Shown: one piece after another, positions 53,236-61,691 of the stretch | Numbering within the stretch: position 1 is the first letter of the stretch | Layout of the letters: every line of letters starts with the position of its first letter | NCBI RefSeq assembly: GCF_900591205.1 | Contig: NZ_UUPU01000014.1 | Location: forward strand, 1-64,000 | From: Pseudomonas viridiflava | GTDB taxonomy: Bacteria; Pseudomonadota; Gammaproteobacteria; Pseudomonadales; Pseudomonadaceae | Direction of reading: 5' to 3' | DNA: 64,000 nucleotides | Translations under genes and position numbers: made by a program | Notes under the pieces: generated by a model | Told to the model about the DNA's origin: nothing | The model's database searches: none | Seen by the model: the letters and a program-made list of their open reading frames with translations, nothing else

Positions 53236-54090
53236 ATGATTGCCGTCACAGGTGCAACCGGCCAATTAGGCCGTCTGGTTATCGCTGCGCTGCTTAAAAC
53301 CGTCAACCCGCATGACATCGTCGCGTTGGTGCGCGATCCACTCAAGGCGCAGGACCTCAGCGCGAAAGGCGTCGACGTCCGCCAAGCCGATTACAACAAA
53401 CCTGAAACCCTGCCTATCGCTTTGGTCGGTGTTCAGCGCCTGCTGCTGATTTCGTCAAACGAAATCGGCCAGCGTAAGGCACAACATCGTGCAGTCATTG
53501 AGGCAGCCAAATCTTCAGGCGTTCAACTTCTGGCGTACACCAGTGTGCTGCACGCAGACAAGTCGACACTGGGGTTGGCTGTGGAGCATCGGGATACCGA
53601 GCAGGCATTGCTAGCGTCTGGATTGAATTACGTACTGCTGCGCAACGGTTGGTACAGCGAGAACTACACCGCCAGCGTGCCGACGGCGGTCGCACACGAA
53701 GCTATTATTGGTAGTGCACAAGAGGGTCGAATTTCTTCCGCTGCGCGAGCAGATTATGCTGATGCCGCCGCCGTTGTACTGACCCGTGAAGGTCAGGCAG
53801 GCAAGGTATACGAACTGGCAGGTGATGAGAGTTACTCGTTAGCCGAACTGGCGGGAGAAGTCGCCAAACAGTCCGGTAAGCCCGTTGTTTACAACGATCT
53901 TCCACAAGACCAGTACAAGGCAGTACTCATTGGAATGGGCCTGCCGGAAGCCTTTGCCGGGCTGCTCGCTGATTCTGATGCCGCAGCGGCTAAAGGCGAT
54001 CTGTTTGATGACTCTCGCCAACTGAGTCAGTTATTGGGGCGTCCAACGACCCCGATTGCTCAATCCGTGAGCACGGCGCTTAAGGGCTAA
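53236..54090 (+). CDS. qorB: NAD(P)H quinone oxidoreductase, QorB-like
   Basis: A 284-residue atypical short-chain-dehydrogenase protein of the YtfG/QorB type: nucleotide site AVTGATGQLGRLVIAALLK at the N-terminus, then VRDPLKAQDLSAKGVDVRQA and ALLASGLNYVLLRNGWYSEN. QorB reduces quinones with NADPH and protects against quinone stress. It is divergent from qorR in the same arrangement as in E. coli. AAGGTACTTCTT precedes the ATG. Confidence 0.88.
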   Translation: MIAVTGATGQLGRLVIAALLKTVNPHDIVALVRDPLKAQDLSAKGVDVRQADYNKPETLPIALVGVQRLLLISSNEIGQRKAQHRAVIEAAKSSGVQLLAYTSVLHADKSTLGLAVEHRDTEQALLASGLNYVLLRNGWYSENYTASVPTAVAHEAIIGSAQEGRISSAARADYADAAAVVLTREGQAGKVYELAGDESYSLAELAGEVAKQSGKPVVYNDLPQDQYKAVLIGMGLPEAFAGLLADSDAAAAKGDLFDDSRQLSQLLGRPTTPIAQSVSTALKG

Positions 54091-54111
54091 AAGCCTCTTA
54101 GTCCGCAGCAG

Positions 54112-54146
54112 CTTTGCTCAATGCTCCCAAGCCGCATTGAGCAAAG
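54112..54146. repeat. 13-bp perfect inverted repeat
   Basis: CTTTGCTCAATGC (54112-54124) and GCATTGAGCAAAG (54134-54146) pair perfectly around a 9-nt loop, 22 bp after the qorB stop. No T-run follows, so it may be an mRNA-stabilising hairpin or protein-binding site instead of a classical terminator. The remainder of the gap to 54489 shows no gene. Confidence 0.65.
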
Positions 54147-54489
54147 CCATCTACCTCAACCATCGAGGGCCAGTAGCGTCGCTGGGAAACTCCCGGTGGT
54201 CGATTTACCCGACCCAGGCCAACCCATGAATGACGAGTGTGCCTGCATGCAATTTCTACAAATATTCATGATTACGCGCTTGCTACCGGCAAAATGTCGG
54301 CTCCGCTAGCACGCAGCGACGTTATTGGGGAGCGGGTTAGCCATAAGCATCCGATCCGCACAAGTTCAGGCCGGGTTAACCGTCTGCTCCTGGCCAAAAA
54401 CACCCCCCTTTCTTTGCCAACCGGTCTACCATGCCCACCCCCGGCAGTGGTTCCACGCGCTACCGATCTCTCTTTTTAAAGGTACTGCC

Positions 54490-54723
54490 ATGACCATCGA
54501 CCAAATCTCCCTCCCCAAAGGCGTAGGCCCTCACGCCTCCAAGCTGCTCGACGCCATCACCGGCGCCGCCACTCATGAAGAACTCAACCGCGCCGGCGGT
54601 AAAGCCGAAGGTTTTGTGCTGGGACTGGAATCTGCCAAGGCGATCAAAAGCCAGATCGCCGAGTCGTTGTATGTGGCTTACGACGACGCGGCGAGTAATC
54701 GGGCGGGTGAGTTGAAGGGCTAG
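54490..54723 (+). CDS. Small hypothetical protein before DUF6124
   Basis: A 77-residue helical protein (MTIDQISLPKGVGPHASKLL..., then ATHEELNRAGGKAEGFVLGL). It ends 3 bp before the end of the convergent DUF6124 gene. No family recognised. AAAGGTACTGCC precedes the ATG, which is better than the upstream start of the open frame. Confidence 0.5.
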   Translation: MTIDQISLPKGVGPHASKLLDAITGAATHEELNRAGGKAEGFVLGLESAKAIKSQIAESLYVAYDDAASNRAGELKG

Positions 54724-54726
54724 TAG

Positions 54727-54954
54727 TCAGCCAGGGCAGGGCGCTTCGCGGTCGAGGAGTTTGGCCGTGAGCAGCACGCCCAGTTCGCTCAGTTGGTGGA
54801 TGGCCAGCGCGATGTCGCGGTGTTTGCCGCTGAGGTCTTCGCACAGGTCGAGCAGCAGGGTGCTGACGGACGCGAAGGTTTCGTAGCTGTTGGTGATCAG
54901 GGTTTCGTTGCTGGCGTCGGGTGTGACGGTGAAGAGGGTGGTTGAATCAACCAT
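54727..54954 (-). CDS. DUF6124 family protein, copy 2 (short form)
   Basis: A 75-residue protein that keeps the C-terminal DUF6124 block (ETLITNSYETFASV, LAIHQLSELGVLLTAKLLDR) but lacks about 35 residues of the proline-rich N-terminus present in copy 1. Its ATG has AAGGAACTTAACA upstream and directly follows the conserved leader. Function unknown; conservation of both protein and leader argues that the gene is maintained. Confidence 0.75.
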   Translation of the reverse strand: MVDSTTLFTVTPDASNETLITNSYETFASVSTLLLDLCEDLSGKHRDIALAIHQLSELGVLLTAKLLDREAPCPG

Positions 54955-55260
54955 TGTTAAGTTCCTTGCTTGAGGCTACTTCCTGATTGCTACTAAACAA
55001 TAGGGTGGTAGCTGTACGCAGGTTAGTAGACCGGTGGAACCTAACAAAACCGGCGCACCCGAAGGTGCCCTACGCACAGCCACCATCAAGCACAGACAAG
55101 AACGTCTGACAGATGAAGCTTATGCACTTGTTAGGTTAAACCGTGGGCTACTAAACCCGATCCCTGAGAGATTCACCGACCGAGCAACCTTAGAGACGGC
55201 CACCCCAGCGCACAAGCCGGCGGATTCTGACGTAAGCGTAGGCAATGGAGCAAGGTGACG
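54955..55260 (-). ncRNA. Conserved structured leader RNA upstream of DUF6124, copy C
   Basis: Same order of elements as copy A, read on the minus strand: GGG-UUUAGUAG-CCC (55145-55158); CAGAC/GUCUG hairpin (around 55094-55108); GCACC-CGAA-GGUGC (55055-55068); long-range stem AACCUAACA/UGUUAGGUU (55038-55046 with 55129-55137); GGU-CUACUA-ACC (55021-55032); AUUG-UUUAGUAG-CAAU (54986-55001). The long-range stem and last stem differ in sequence from copy A yet pair fully, which is covariation. The 5' end of the homology lies about 55255. Confidence 0.7.
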
Positions 55261-55303
55261 TGGTTCTGTTGTTATCCTTCGGTGCAAGGGCGGCGCTGGT
55301 TTG

Positions 55304-55345
55304 GGGCCGCTGCGCAGCCCAACGGGAACACGCTCCCTCGCCACG
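55304..55345. repeat. REP half of the second type
   Basis: GCAGCCCAACGGGAACACGC followed by TCCCTCGCCACGGGG: one arm of the REP type seen as a doublet at 47.8 kb, with one substitution. The 143-bp gap before the nucleotidyltransferase gene holds it and nothing else recognised. Confidence 0.6.
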
Positions 55346-55405
55346 GGGAGCGGAGTAAGTTGTACAGTCGGCTCTCGGCACAGTACCGATTACGCAGGAG
55401 TAAAC

Positions 55406-55969
55406 ATGACATTGACCGTCGACACCTTGCTCAACCTGGCCATGGCCAACCCTATCAACGCCGAAATCACTGCGCGCCTGCCTGCGCTCGGGGTGGACCA
55501 GTGCATGCTGACGGCGGGCTGTCTGTTCCAGGCGGTGTGGAATCATCAGTCGAACCTTCCGGCCGATCAGGGCGTAAAGGACTACGACGTTTTTTACTTC
55601 GACACCGACCTGTCCTACGAGGCGGAGGACGTGGTGATTCGCCGGGCGCAGGCGTTGTTCCAGGACCTGGGGGTAAACGTCGAGGTCAAGAACCAGGCGC
55701 GGGTGCACCTTTGGTATGGGCAGCGGTTCGGGCGGCCTTATCCCCAGTTGCACACGGCCAGGCAAGGGGTTGATCGTTACCTGGTGGCGGGCACGTGCAT
55801 CGGGTTGGATATCGCGACCGGCGAGGTGTACGCGCCCTACGGCCTGCAGGATGTGGAGCAGGGAGTGTTGCGGATCAACCCCGTACACCGTGAGCCAGGG
55901 TTGTTCGCGCAGAAGGCGCGCAGTTATCAGGCGCGCTGGCCTTGGCTGAGGATTTTGGAGCCGGGCTGA
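55406..55969 (+). CDS. Nucleotidyltransferase-family protein (DUF925 type)
   Basis: A 187-residue protein of the PF06042 type: CLFQAVWNHQSNLPADQGVK, then DYDVFYFDTDLSYEAEDVV containing the D-x-D of the nucleotidyltransferase fold, and the end block AQKARSYQARWPWLRIL. The substrate is unknown; related proteins are annotated as nucleotidyltransferase-like without proof of activity. GCAGGAGTAAAC precedes the ATG. Confidence 0.8.
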   Translation: MTLTVDTLLNLAMANPINAEITARLPALGVDQCMLTAGCLFQAVWNHQSNLPADQGVKDYDVFYFDTDLSYEAEDVVIRRAQALFQDLGVNVEVKNQARVHLWYGQRFGRPYPQLHTARQGVDRYLVAGTCIGLDIATGEVYAPYGLQDVEQGVLRINPVHREPGLFAQKARSYQARWPWLRILEPG

Positions 55970-56036
55970 TTTGCGCTGAACTTTTACCTGCGTTTCGCAC
56001 GTCCAAGGTTCAAACCACTCTCGCCAAGGACCGACC

Positions 56037-56477
56037 ATGACCTTCTTCATTTTCCTGCTCGCCTGCGCCGCCGCCGCCAGCACCGGTATTATTTTCAAGC
56101 CCGGCGCCTGGTACGAATCCCTCGTCAAACCCAGCTTCACGCCGCCTGATTGGTTGTTCCCGGTGGCGTGGACGATCATCTACCTGCTGCTCGCCTGGGC
56201 CGGTTACCGCTTGAGCCTGATCCCGGGCAGCCAGCTGGTGTTGGCGCTGTGGGCGGCGCAAATCGCGTTGAACACGTTGTGGACGCCAGTGTTTTTCGGC
56301 GCGCATCGCATCCTCGCCGGGATGGTGATTATCCTGCTGCTGTGGCTCACCGTGGCGGCGATGGTGGTGTTGGCGGTGCGCCTGGATTTGATCACCGGAT
56401 TGATCCTGTTCCCGTACCTGGCGTGGCTGTGTGTGGCGGCGGCGTTGAATTTCTCGATCCTGCGAAATAACCGCTGA
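56037..56477 (+). CDS. TspO/MBR family protein (tryptophan-rich sensory protein)
   Basis: A 146-residue five-helix membrane protein of the TspO family: WYESLVKPSFTPPDWLFPVA, WTIIYLLLAWAGYRL, QIALNTLWTPVFFGAH and YLAWLCVAAALNFSIL are the classical motifs. TspO binds porphyrins and sterols and links to oxygen and light responses or tetrapyrrole homeostasis. Its stop overlaps the start of the next gene by one base, so the two are coupled. Confidence 0.92.
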   Translation: MTFFIFLLACAAAASTGIIFKPGAWYESLVKPSFTPPDWLFPVAWTIIYLLLAWAGYRLSLIPGSQLVLALWAAQIALNTLWTPVFFGAHRILAGMVIILLLWLTVAAMVVLAVRLDLITGLILFPYLAWLCVAAALNFSILRNNR

Positions 56478-57448
56478 TGGCTCACACACATTGGCCGGCC
56501 AGTGAGCCGGAACTGGCCCAGATGCGTCGCTTTAATCAAAAGCTGTCCTGGCTGCCGCGTTTCAAGGTCCGCAATCGCGTTACGCCGCGTCTGATTCAGG
56601 CGCTGTTGCGCGTCAGCCAGACGCTCAAAAAAGCGCCAGAGGCTGAGCGTAGAGTTGTGGGAAACGTGCCGGTGCGCATCCTGCGGCCAAGCGGCAAACC
56701 CCAGGGCGTGGTGCTGGATATCCACGGCGGCGGCTGGGTGATCGGCAATGCGCAGATGGATGACGACCTCAACCTGGGCATGGTCAACGCCTGCGACGTG
56801 GCGGTGGTGTCGGTGGATTATCGGCTGGCGGTCGACACCCCGATTGAAGGGCTGATGGAGGACTGCTTGGCTGCCGCGCGTTGGCTGCTCAGTGCGGATG
56901 AGTTCGCGGGGCTGCCGGTGATTGTCGTGGGCGAATCGGCCGGTGGGCATCTGGCGGCGGCGACGTTATTGGCGCTCAAACCCTGGCCCGAGTTGCTCCA
57001 GCGGGTCAGCGGCGCGGTGTTGTATTACGGCGTTTACGACCTGGCCGGCACGCCGAGCGTGCACCGCGCAGGGCCCGAGACCTTGTTGCTGGATGGGCCG
57101 GGGATGGTGCAGGCGTTGGGCATGCTGACGCCGGGTTTGAGTGATGAACAGCGTCGGCAGCCGCCCCTGTCACCGTTGTATGGTGACTTTACCGGGATGC
57201 CGCCGGCATTGATGTTTGTGGGTGAATTGGACCCGTTGAAGGATGACACGCTGCAACTGGCTGAACGTTGGCCGGGGGCACAGGCGCATCTTTTGCCGGA
57301 GTCTGCCCATGGCTTTATCCATTTTCCGGTGGCGATGGCGCAGGGTGTGCTGGTATATAGCCGGGGGTGGATAAGGCGGCAGATTGAAGCCACTGATCTA
57401 CCAGGCGAAGCCGGTCGAGACGTGGTCCCAGGGGCAGGCGGTGTGTGA
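56477..57448 (+). CDS. HSL-family alpha/beta hydrolase (esterase)
   Basis: A 323-residue hormone-sensitive-lipase-type esterase. The oxyanion motif HGGGWVIGN and nucleophile elbow VVGESAGGHLAA are present; the catalytic Asp probably lies in GELDPLKDDT and the His in AHGFIHFPVA. It hydrolyses short-chain esters; the physiological substrate is unknown. Coupled to the TspO gene by the 1-bp overlap (TGATG). Confidence 0.88.
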   Translation: MAHTHWPASEPELAQMRRFNQKLSWLPRFKVRNRVTPRLIQALLRVSQTLKKAPEAERRVVGNVPVRILRPSGKPQGVVLDIHGGGWVIGNAQMDDDLNLGMVNACDVAVVSVDYRLAVDTPIEGLMEDCLAAARWLLSADEFAGLPVIVVGESAGGHLAAATLLALKPWPELLQRVSGAVLYYGVYDLAGTPSVHRAGPETLLLDGPGMVQALGMLTPGLSDEQRRQPPLSPLYGDFTGMPPALMFVGELDPLKDDTLQLAERWPGAQAHLLPESAHGFIHFPVAMAQGVLVYSRGWIRRQIEATDLPGEAGRDVVPGAGGV

Positions 57449-57457
57449 GTTGAATAC

Positions 57458-57997
57458 ATGAAAGGTTTTAAACGCGTCATCGGTGTGTCGGCGTTGTTGC
57501 TGCTGGCAGGCTGCGATCCAAACCCTGTGCAAACGTTGACGTTCAATGTGCCCTATGGGCAGTTGCAAACCTTGCTCAAGCGCAACGTCGGTGAGCATGG
57601 GCAACTGACCTGCAAGTTCACCAACGACCAGCAGCAACGCGGCGCAAAGTGGGCGCCCTCGGTGATCCTGGCGGCGGCGAAAGACCCGGAAGAGGACGAT
57701 GTCCTGTACCTGTCCAGCTTCACGGTGGAGAACAATGGCCAGCGCGGGTTCACCGTGCGCACCCTGATTGCGGGCAAGCGCATGCTCGACACGCTGGTCT
57801 TCGACAGCACCGACCAAAACGGCGACTACTCGTTGCGCCTGATGTGGCAGGCCGATGGCGCGATTGGCTATCAAGTGGCCCACGGTGAGGTGTGGTCCGA
57901 GAAGCAGGTGCTCGAGAAGCCTGGTTTTTCGGTTCGCCATGTCGCCGTGCATGCGACGGGGATCAAGGGCAGTGCCGTGTGTGAGTTGACTGAGTGA
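57458..57997 (+). CDS. Putative lipoprotein
   Basis: A 179-residue predicted lipoprotein: MKGFKRVIGVSALLLLAGC gives lipobox LLAGC. The mature domain has beta-like segments and a C-terminal Cys. It overlaps the GNAT gene by 4 bp at its 3' end. No family recognised. Confidence 0.6.
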   Translation: MKGFKRVIGVSALLLLAGCDPNPVQTLTFNVPYGQLQTLLKRNVGEHGQLTCKFTNDQQQRGAKWAPSVILAAAKDPEEDDVLYLSSFTVENNGQRGFTVRTLIAGKRMLDTLVFDSTDQNGDYSLRLMWQADGAIGYQVAHGEVWSEKQVLEKPGFSVRHVAVHATGIKGSAVCELTE

Positions 57998-58488
57998 CGG
58001 CGCCGCTTATTCAGGCGGTTGTGGCGCAGGACATACCCGAGGTGCTGGCGTTCGTCCTGCAGGCGCGTGCCGAGCTGTTCCCCAAGCTCAGCGCGGCCGG
58101 GATGCCGGACGATCTGGCGCGATTTGAAGCGGTTTACCTGAAGGGTGAAGGTCAGTTTCTGATTGCGCGGGCTGACGGCCGGATTGTCGCAGCCATCGGC
58201 TACCTGCCGTATGACGGGCGTTTCGCGCAGTTGAATTACCACGGCCGCAAGACGGTGGAGGTGGTGCGCCTGTTCGTACTGTCCGCGTTTCGCCGCTTCG
58301 GCCTGGCCGGTGAGTTGTACCGGGCGCTGGAGGCGGGTGCACGTGCGCAGGGGGTAGAGGTGGTTTACCTGCATACCCATCCGTTTTTACCGGGAGCGAT
58401 TGATTTTTGGGTTCGGCAGGGGTTTGAGGTAGTCGAGGTAGAGGCCGACCCGGTGTGGCGCACGACGCATATGCAGCGGCGGCTTTAA
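57994..58488 (+). CDS. GNAT-family N-acetyltransferase
   Basis: A 164-residue GNAT enzyme with motif A VEVVRLFVLSAFRRFGLAGE (residues ~86-105) and the C-terminal IDFWVRQGFEVVEVEADPVW block. GTG start overlapping the lipoprotein stop (GTGA), so it belongs to the same unit as that gene, the esterase and TspO. Substrate unknown. Confidence 0.82.
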   Translation: MTAPLIQAVVAQDIPEVLAFVLQARAELFPKLSAAGMPDDLARFEAVYLKGEGQFLIARADGRIVAAIGYLPYDGRFAQLNYHGRKTVEVVRLFVLSAFRRFGLAGELYRALEAGARAQGVEVVYLHTHPFLPGAIDFWVRQGFEVVEVEADPVWRTTHMQRRL

Positions 58489-58524
58489 CAGGGTGAGACG
58501 CCGTTAAGCAGCGTTGTGAGTCAG

Positions 58525-59289
58525 TCAATTGGGTCGCAAGCGCAAGATCTGCGCGCCATCAAACGGGTCCGTCAGGTAATGCGCCTGCACCCCGAACGTC
58601 TCCTGTAACCGCTGCGGCGTGAGCACTTGCAGCGGCTTGCCGAGCGCCACCAATTGCCCGCGATCCAGCACGGCCAACCGATCACAGGTGAGGGCCTGGT
58701 TCAGGTCATGCAAGGCGATCAAAGTGGTCACCGGCAGTGCCTGCACGCCCTTCAGAATCGCCAGTTGATGCTGGATATCCAGGTGGTTGGTCGGCTCATC
58801 CAGCAACAGAATCTGCGGCCGTTGCGCCAGGGCGCGGGCGATGTGCACGCGTTGGCGCTCGCCGCCGGAAAGGCTGCGCCAGGCGCGTCGGCTGAGGTGG
58901 GTGGCGTCCACATCTTGCAGCGCCTGGTGCACGATGGCGTCGTCCTCGCGGGACCAGGGGCTCAGCGCCGACAGCCACGGCGTGCGGCCCAGGGCCACGG
59001 CGTCAAACACGCGGATGGCGTCGTCGGTGTCGGCTTGCTGTTCCACCACCGCCAGTTGCTGCGCGATGGCACGGCGTGACAGGTCGCACAGCCGCACGCC
59101 GCCCAACTGCACTTCGCCACTGGCCGGTGTGCGCACCCCGGCGAGCAGTTTGAGCAGGGTGGATTTGCCGGAGCCATTGGGCCCGACAATCCCCAGGGTT
59201 TCACCCAGCTGAACCTCCAGGTCAATGTCACGCAGCAACTGCGCCTCACGCACCTTGAAGCTCAGGCCGGTGCAACTCAGCACACTCAT
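58525..59289 (-). CDS. ABC ATPase of the cobalamin/iron-chelate importer
   Basis: A 254-residue FecE/BtuD-type ATPase: Walker A GPNGSGKST, signature LSGGERQR, Walker B ILLLDEPTNHLD and the H-loop LIALHDLNQAL. It energises the membrane permease encoded just upstream; their genes overlap by 4 bp. The unit is read from a cobalamin riboswitch, so corrinoid (or cobalt chelate) uptake is the likely role. Confidence 0.9.
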   Translation of the reverse strand: MSVLSCTGLSFKVREAQLLRDIDLEVQLGETLGIVGPNGSGKSTLLKLLAGVRTPASGEVQLGGVRLCDLSRRAIAQQLAVVEQQADTDDAIRVFDAVALGRTPWLSALSPWSREDDAIVHQALQDVDATHLSRRAWRSLSGGERQRVHIARALAQRPQILLLDEPTNHLDIQHQLAILKGVQALPVTTLIALHDLNQALTCDRLAVLDRGQLVALGKPLQVLTPQRLQETFGVQAHYLTDPFDGAQILRLRPN

Positions 59290-60290
59290 CGTGCATTCCT
59301 CCGGCCGATCAGGATCAGCGCAAACACCGGCGCGCCGACCAGCGCCGTGACCACACCCACCGGAATCACCTGGCCCTTGATCAGGGTGCGCGACAGCACG
59401 TCCGCCGCGATCAGAAACAGCGCACCGCCCAAGGCGCTGGCCGGCAGCAGGCGCGAATGCCCGGTGCCGAGCAACAGGCGTACCGCGTGGGGAATCACCA
59501 GGCCGACAAAGCCGATGGAGCCGACAATCGACACCATCACCGCAGTGACCAGCGCCGCGCAGCCCACCAGCACAACCTGCACGCGCCGCACCGGGATACC
59601 CAGCGACGCCGCCGAGTCGGTGCCGAAGGTGAAGGCGTCCAGCGCACGACGGTGCCACAAGCACACGGCCAGCCCGGCGACCGCCACCGGCACCGCCAGC
59701 CACACCGACGGCCAGCGCACGCCGCTGAGGTTGCCTAGCAGCCAAAACATGATGCCGCGTGCTTGTTCGGAACTGGCCGACTTGGTGATCAGGAACGCGG
59801 TGAGGGCATTGAACAGCTGCGAGCCGGCGATGCCCGCGAGGATGATCTGGCCGGTGCCGCTGGAGGCGCCGCTGGCCCGCGCCAGCAAGATCACCAGGGC
59901 AAAAGCGGCCATGGCCCCGACAAACGCACCGGCCGACAACGAAACCAAACCACCGCCCACGCCGATCAGCGCCACCAGTACCGCGCCGGTCGAAGCGCCT
60001 GCGCTGATGCCCAGCAGGTACGGATCCGCCAGCGGGTTGCGTAACAGCGATTGCAGGATCACCCCGCAGGTGGCCAGCCCCGCGCCGCACGCGGCGGCGA
60101 CCAGGGCGCGGGTCAGGCGGTAGTTCCACACCACGCCTTCATCAATCGGGTCCAGCACGTAACCGGCCGCCCACAACTTGTTGGCCAGCACTTGCAGCAC
60201 CACTTTCGGCGCGATGGCGGTTTCGCCGATGGCCACGCCGGCGAGCACGGCGATCAGCAGCAGGGCCAGGGCGAGTGACGTTTTTATCAT
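59286..60290 (-). CDS. FecCD/BtuC-type permease
   Basis: A 334-residue FecCD-family permease with about ten helices: VVWNYRLTRALVAAACGAGL, LRNPLADPYLLGISAGASTG and GFVGLVIPHAVRLLLGTGHS are the standard blocks. It forms a homodimeric channel for vitamin B12 or siderophore-type chelates. Overlaps the binding protein gene upstream and the ATPase gene downstream by 4 bp each. Confidence 0.92.
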   Translation of the reverse strand: MIKTSLALALLLIAVLAGVAIGETAIAPKVVLQVLANKLWAAGYVLDPIDEGVVWNYRLTRALVAAACGAGLATCGVILQSLLRNPLADPYLLGISAGASTGAVLVALIGVGGGLVSLSAGAFVGAMAAFALVILLARASGASSGTGQIILAGIAGSQLFNALTAFLITKSASSEQARGIMFWLLGNLSGVRWPSVWLAVPVAVAGLAVCLWHRRALDAFTFGTDSAASLGIPVRRVQVVLVGCAALVTAVMVSIVGSIGFVGLVIPHAVRLLLGTGHSRLLPASALGGALFLIAADVLSRTLIKGQVIPVGVVTALVGAPVFALILIGRRNAR

Positions 60291-61297
60291 TTCGGCAAGT
60301 CGTAGCCGTCGATGGCCGTTGCCAATTGTTCAAGACCATCGAACATGCGAATGCTGGCCTGCAACGCCAAGGCGTCGAGGATGATGATGCGGTTGTTTTT
60401 CACCGCGTCCATGTTGCGCGTGACCGGGTCGCTGCGCAGGAAGGCCAGTTTCTTTTCATGGTCGTCGGCGGGATAGCGGCGGCGGTCCATGCGGGCGATC
60501 ACCAGAAAGGTCGGGTTGGCCTTGGCGATGGTTTCCCAGCCGACGGCCGGCCATTCTTCATCCGACTGCACTACGTTGTGCAGGCCGAGAGTTTCCAGCA
60601 TGAACTCCGGTATGCCCTTGTGGCCGGCCACGTACGGGTCGCTGGCCATCTCGGCGCTGGAGAACCACACCAGCGCGCTGGCTTGCTTGAGGCCCTTGCT
60701 CTGCACGGTGGCCACGGACTTGGCCAGGCGCGCCTTGAGTTCGTCGTTCAATTGCTGGCCGCGCGCTTGTACGTCGAAAATAGCGGCCAATTGGCTGATG
60801 CTTTTATAGATCGTGTCGATGCGGAACGGCTCCAGGCGCGTGCCGTCGGCGCCCACGAGGTTGTCCTTGCCTTCGCAGTCGGAGGGCAGCAGGTAGGTGG
60901 GGATGTTCAGTTCGTGAAACTGCTCGCGGGTGCCGACCACACCCTGCGGGCCAACCACCCATTCCAGCTCGGCGGCCACCAGTTGCGGGCGCTTGGCGAT
61001 CACGGCTTCGAAGCTTGGCTCGTTGTCGGCCAGGCGTTCGATGGTGTCGTTCTGTGCCTTGAACTGCGCCAACACACTGTTGAACCACAGCGAGGTGCCG
61101 ACCACGGTGTTGCCTACGCCCAGGGCATAGAGCATTTCGGTGGCGGCCTGGCCGATGGTCACGCTGCGTGCGGGCGCCTGCTGGAAGGTCAGGGTGCTGG
61201 CGCAATTGTGCACGGTCAGCGGGTAGTGCGTGGGTGCGGCTTGGGCCAGGGCACACAAGCCCAGGCCGGTGATCAGGGCGGTAACGCGTGACAGCAT
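60287..61297 (-). CDS. Periplasmic binding protein of the riboswitch-controlled importer
   Basis: A 336-residue cluster A-II (BtuF/FhuD type) solute-binding protein: signal peptide 1-20 (LITGLGLCALAQA), then VTIGQAATEMLYALGVGNTV and SFEAVIAKRPQLVAAELEW. It should deliver the corrinoid or metal chelate to the FecCD permease. First gene after the riboswitch. The start is the ATG directly after GGAGATTGCCC; the longer reading frame upstream runs through the riboswitch and is not coding. Confidence 0.88.
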   Translation of the reverse strand: MLSRVTALITGLGLCALAQAAPTHYPLTVHNCASTLTFQQAPARSVTIGQAATEMLYALGVGNTVVGTSLWFNSVLAQFKAQNDTIERLADNEPSFEAVIAKRPQLVAAELEWVVGPQGVVGTREQFHELNIPTYLLPSDCEGKDNLVGADGTRLEPFRIDTIYKSISQLAAIFDVQARGQQLNDELKARLAKSVATVQSKGLKQASALVWFSSAEMASDPYVAGHKGIPEFMLETLGLHNVVQSDEEWPAVGWETIAKANPTFLVIARMDRRRYPADDHEKKLAFLRSDPVTRNMDAVKNNRIIILDALALQASIRMFDGLEQLATAIDGYDLPK

Positions 61298-61424
61298 GGG
61301 GCAATCTCCTTGAAGCCGTACGTGGAGCTGGGGAGGTACGGTTTGGAAATACGCCCTTGAACGCTGCCGGGGCGGCAGGGCAAGGAGGTCCTTCCCGGAC
61401 ACCCCGCCGGTTAGTGATTGTGCT

Positions 61425-61598
61425 GGGCCGGCAGGTCTCCTGACTGATGCGTCGTCGCCAGGCTCCGGCCTTCCCGGACAGGGTCCAGTGGCAGTTGGGA
61501 GCAGGCTCGGCACCTACAGTTGCGGGGGCAGTTCCGATTGGCGCGGTGTGTCGCGCTTCGGATTCCCTATTAGTCCCGTTTGGGAACCGGCGCGAAAT
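61425..61598 (-). promoter_or_regulatory. Cobalamin riboswitch
   Basis: On the minus strand the segment shows the conserved parts of the AdoCbl riboswitch in order: GGTTCCCAAACGGGACTAAT, AGGGAATCCG, GCCAATCGGAACTGCCCCC, GCAACTGTAGGTGCCGAG, GCCACTG, GGGAAGGCC and the 3' box GTCAGGAGACCTGCC (61427-61445). It lies 130 bp upstream of the binding-protein gene on the same strand. Cobalamin should lower expression of the importer. The expression platform is in 61300-61424, where GC-rich repeats (GCCGCC/GGCGGC) could form the anti-ribosome-binding hairpin. Confidence 0.95.
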
Positions 61599-61691
61599 GG
61601 TAGTCCATCTGAGGCGTTAGTGGGAGGTTCAATCACGCACGCGACTCTGTTGTAGAATTTGCGTCTGTCGAGGCTCAGCTCAAGGAAGGCC

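Noticed and set aside
58525..60129. A single 534-residue protein fusing permease-like residues to the ABC ATPase
   Set aside because: The upper part is the FecCD permease gene read in the wrong frame. The ATPase has its own ATG at 59289 in the usual 4-bp overlap.
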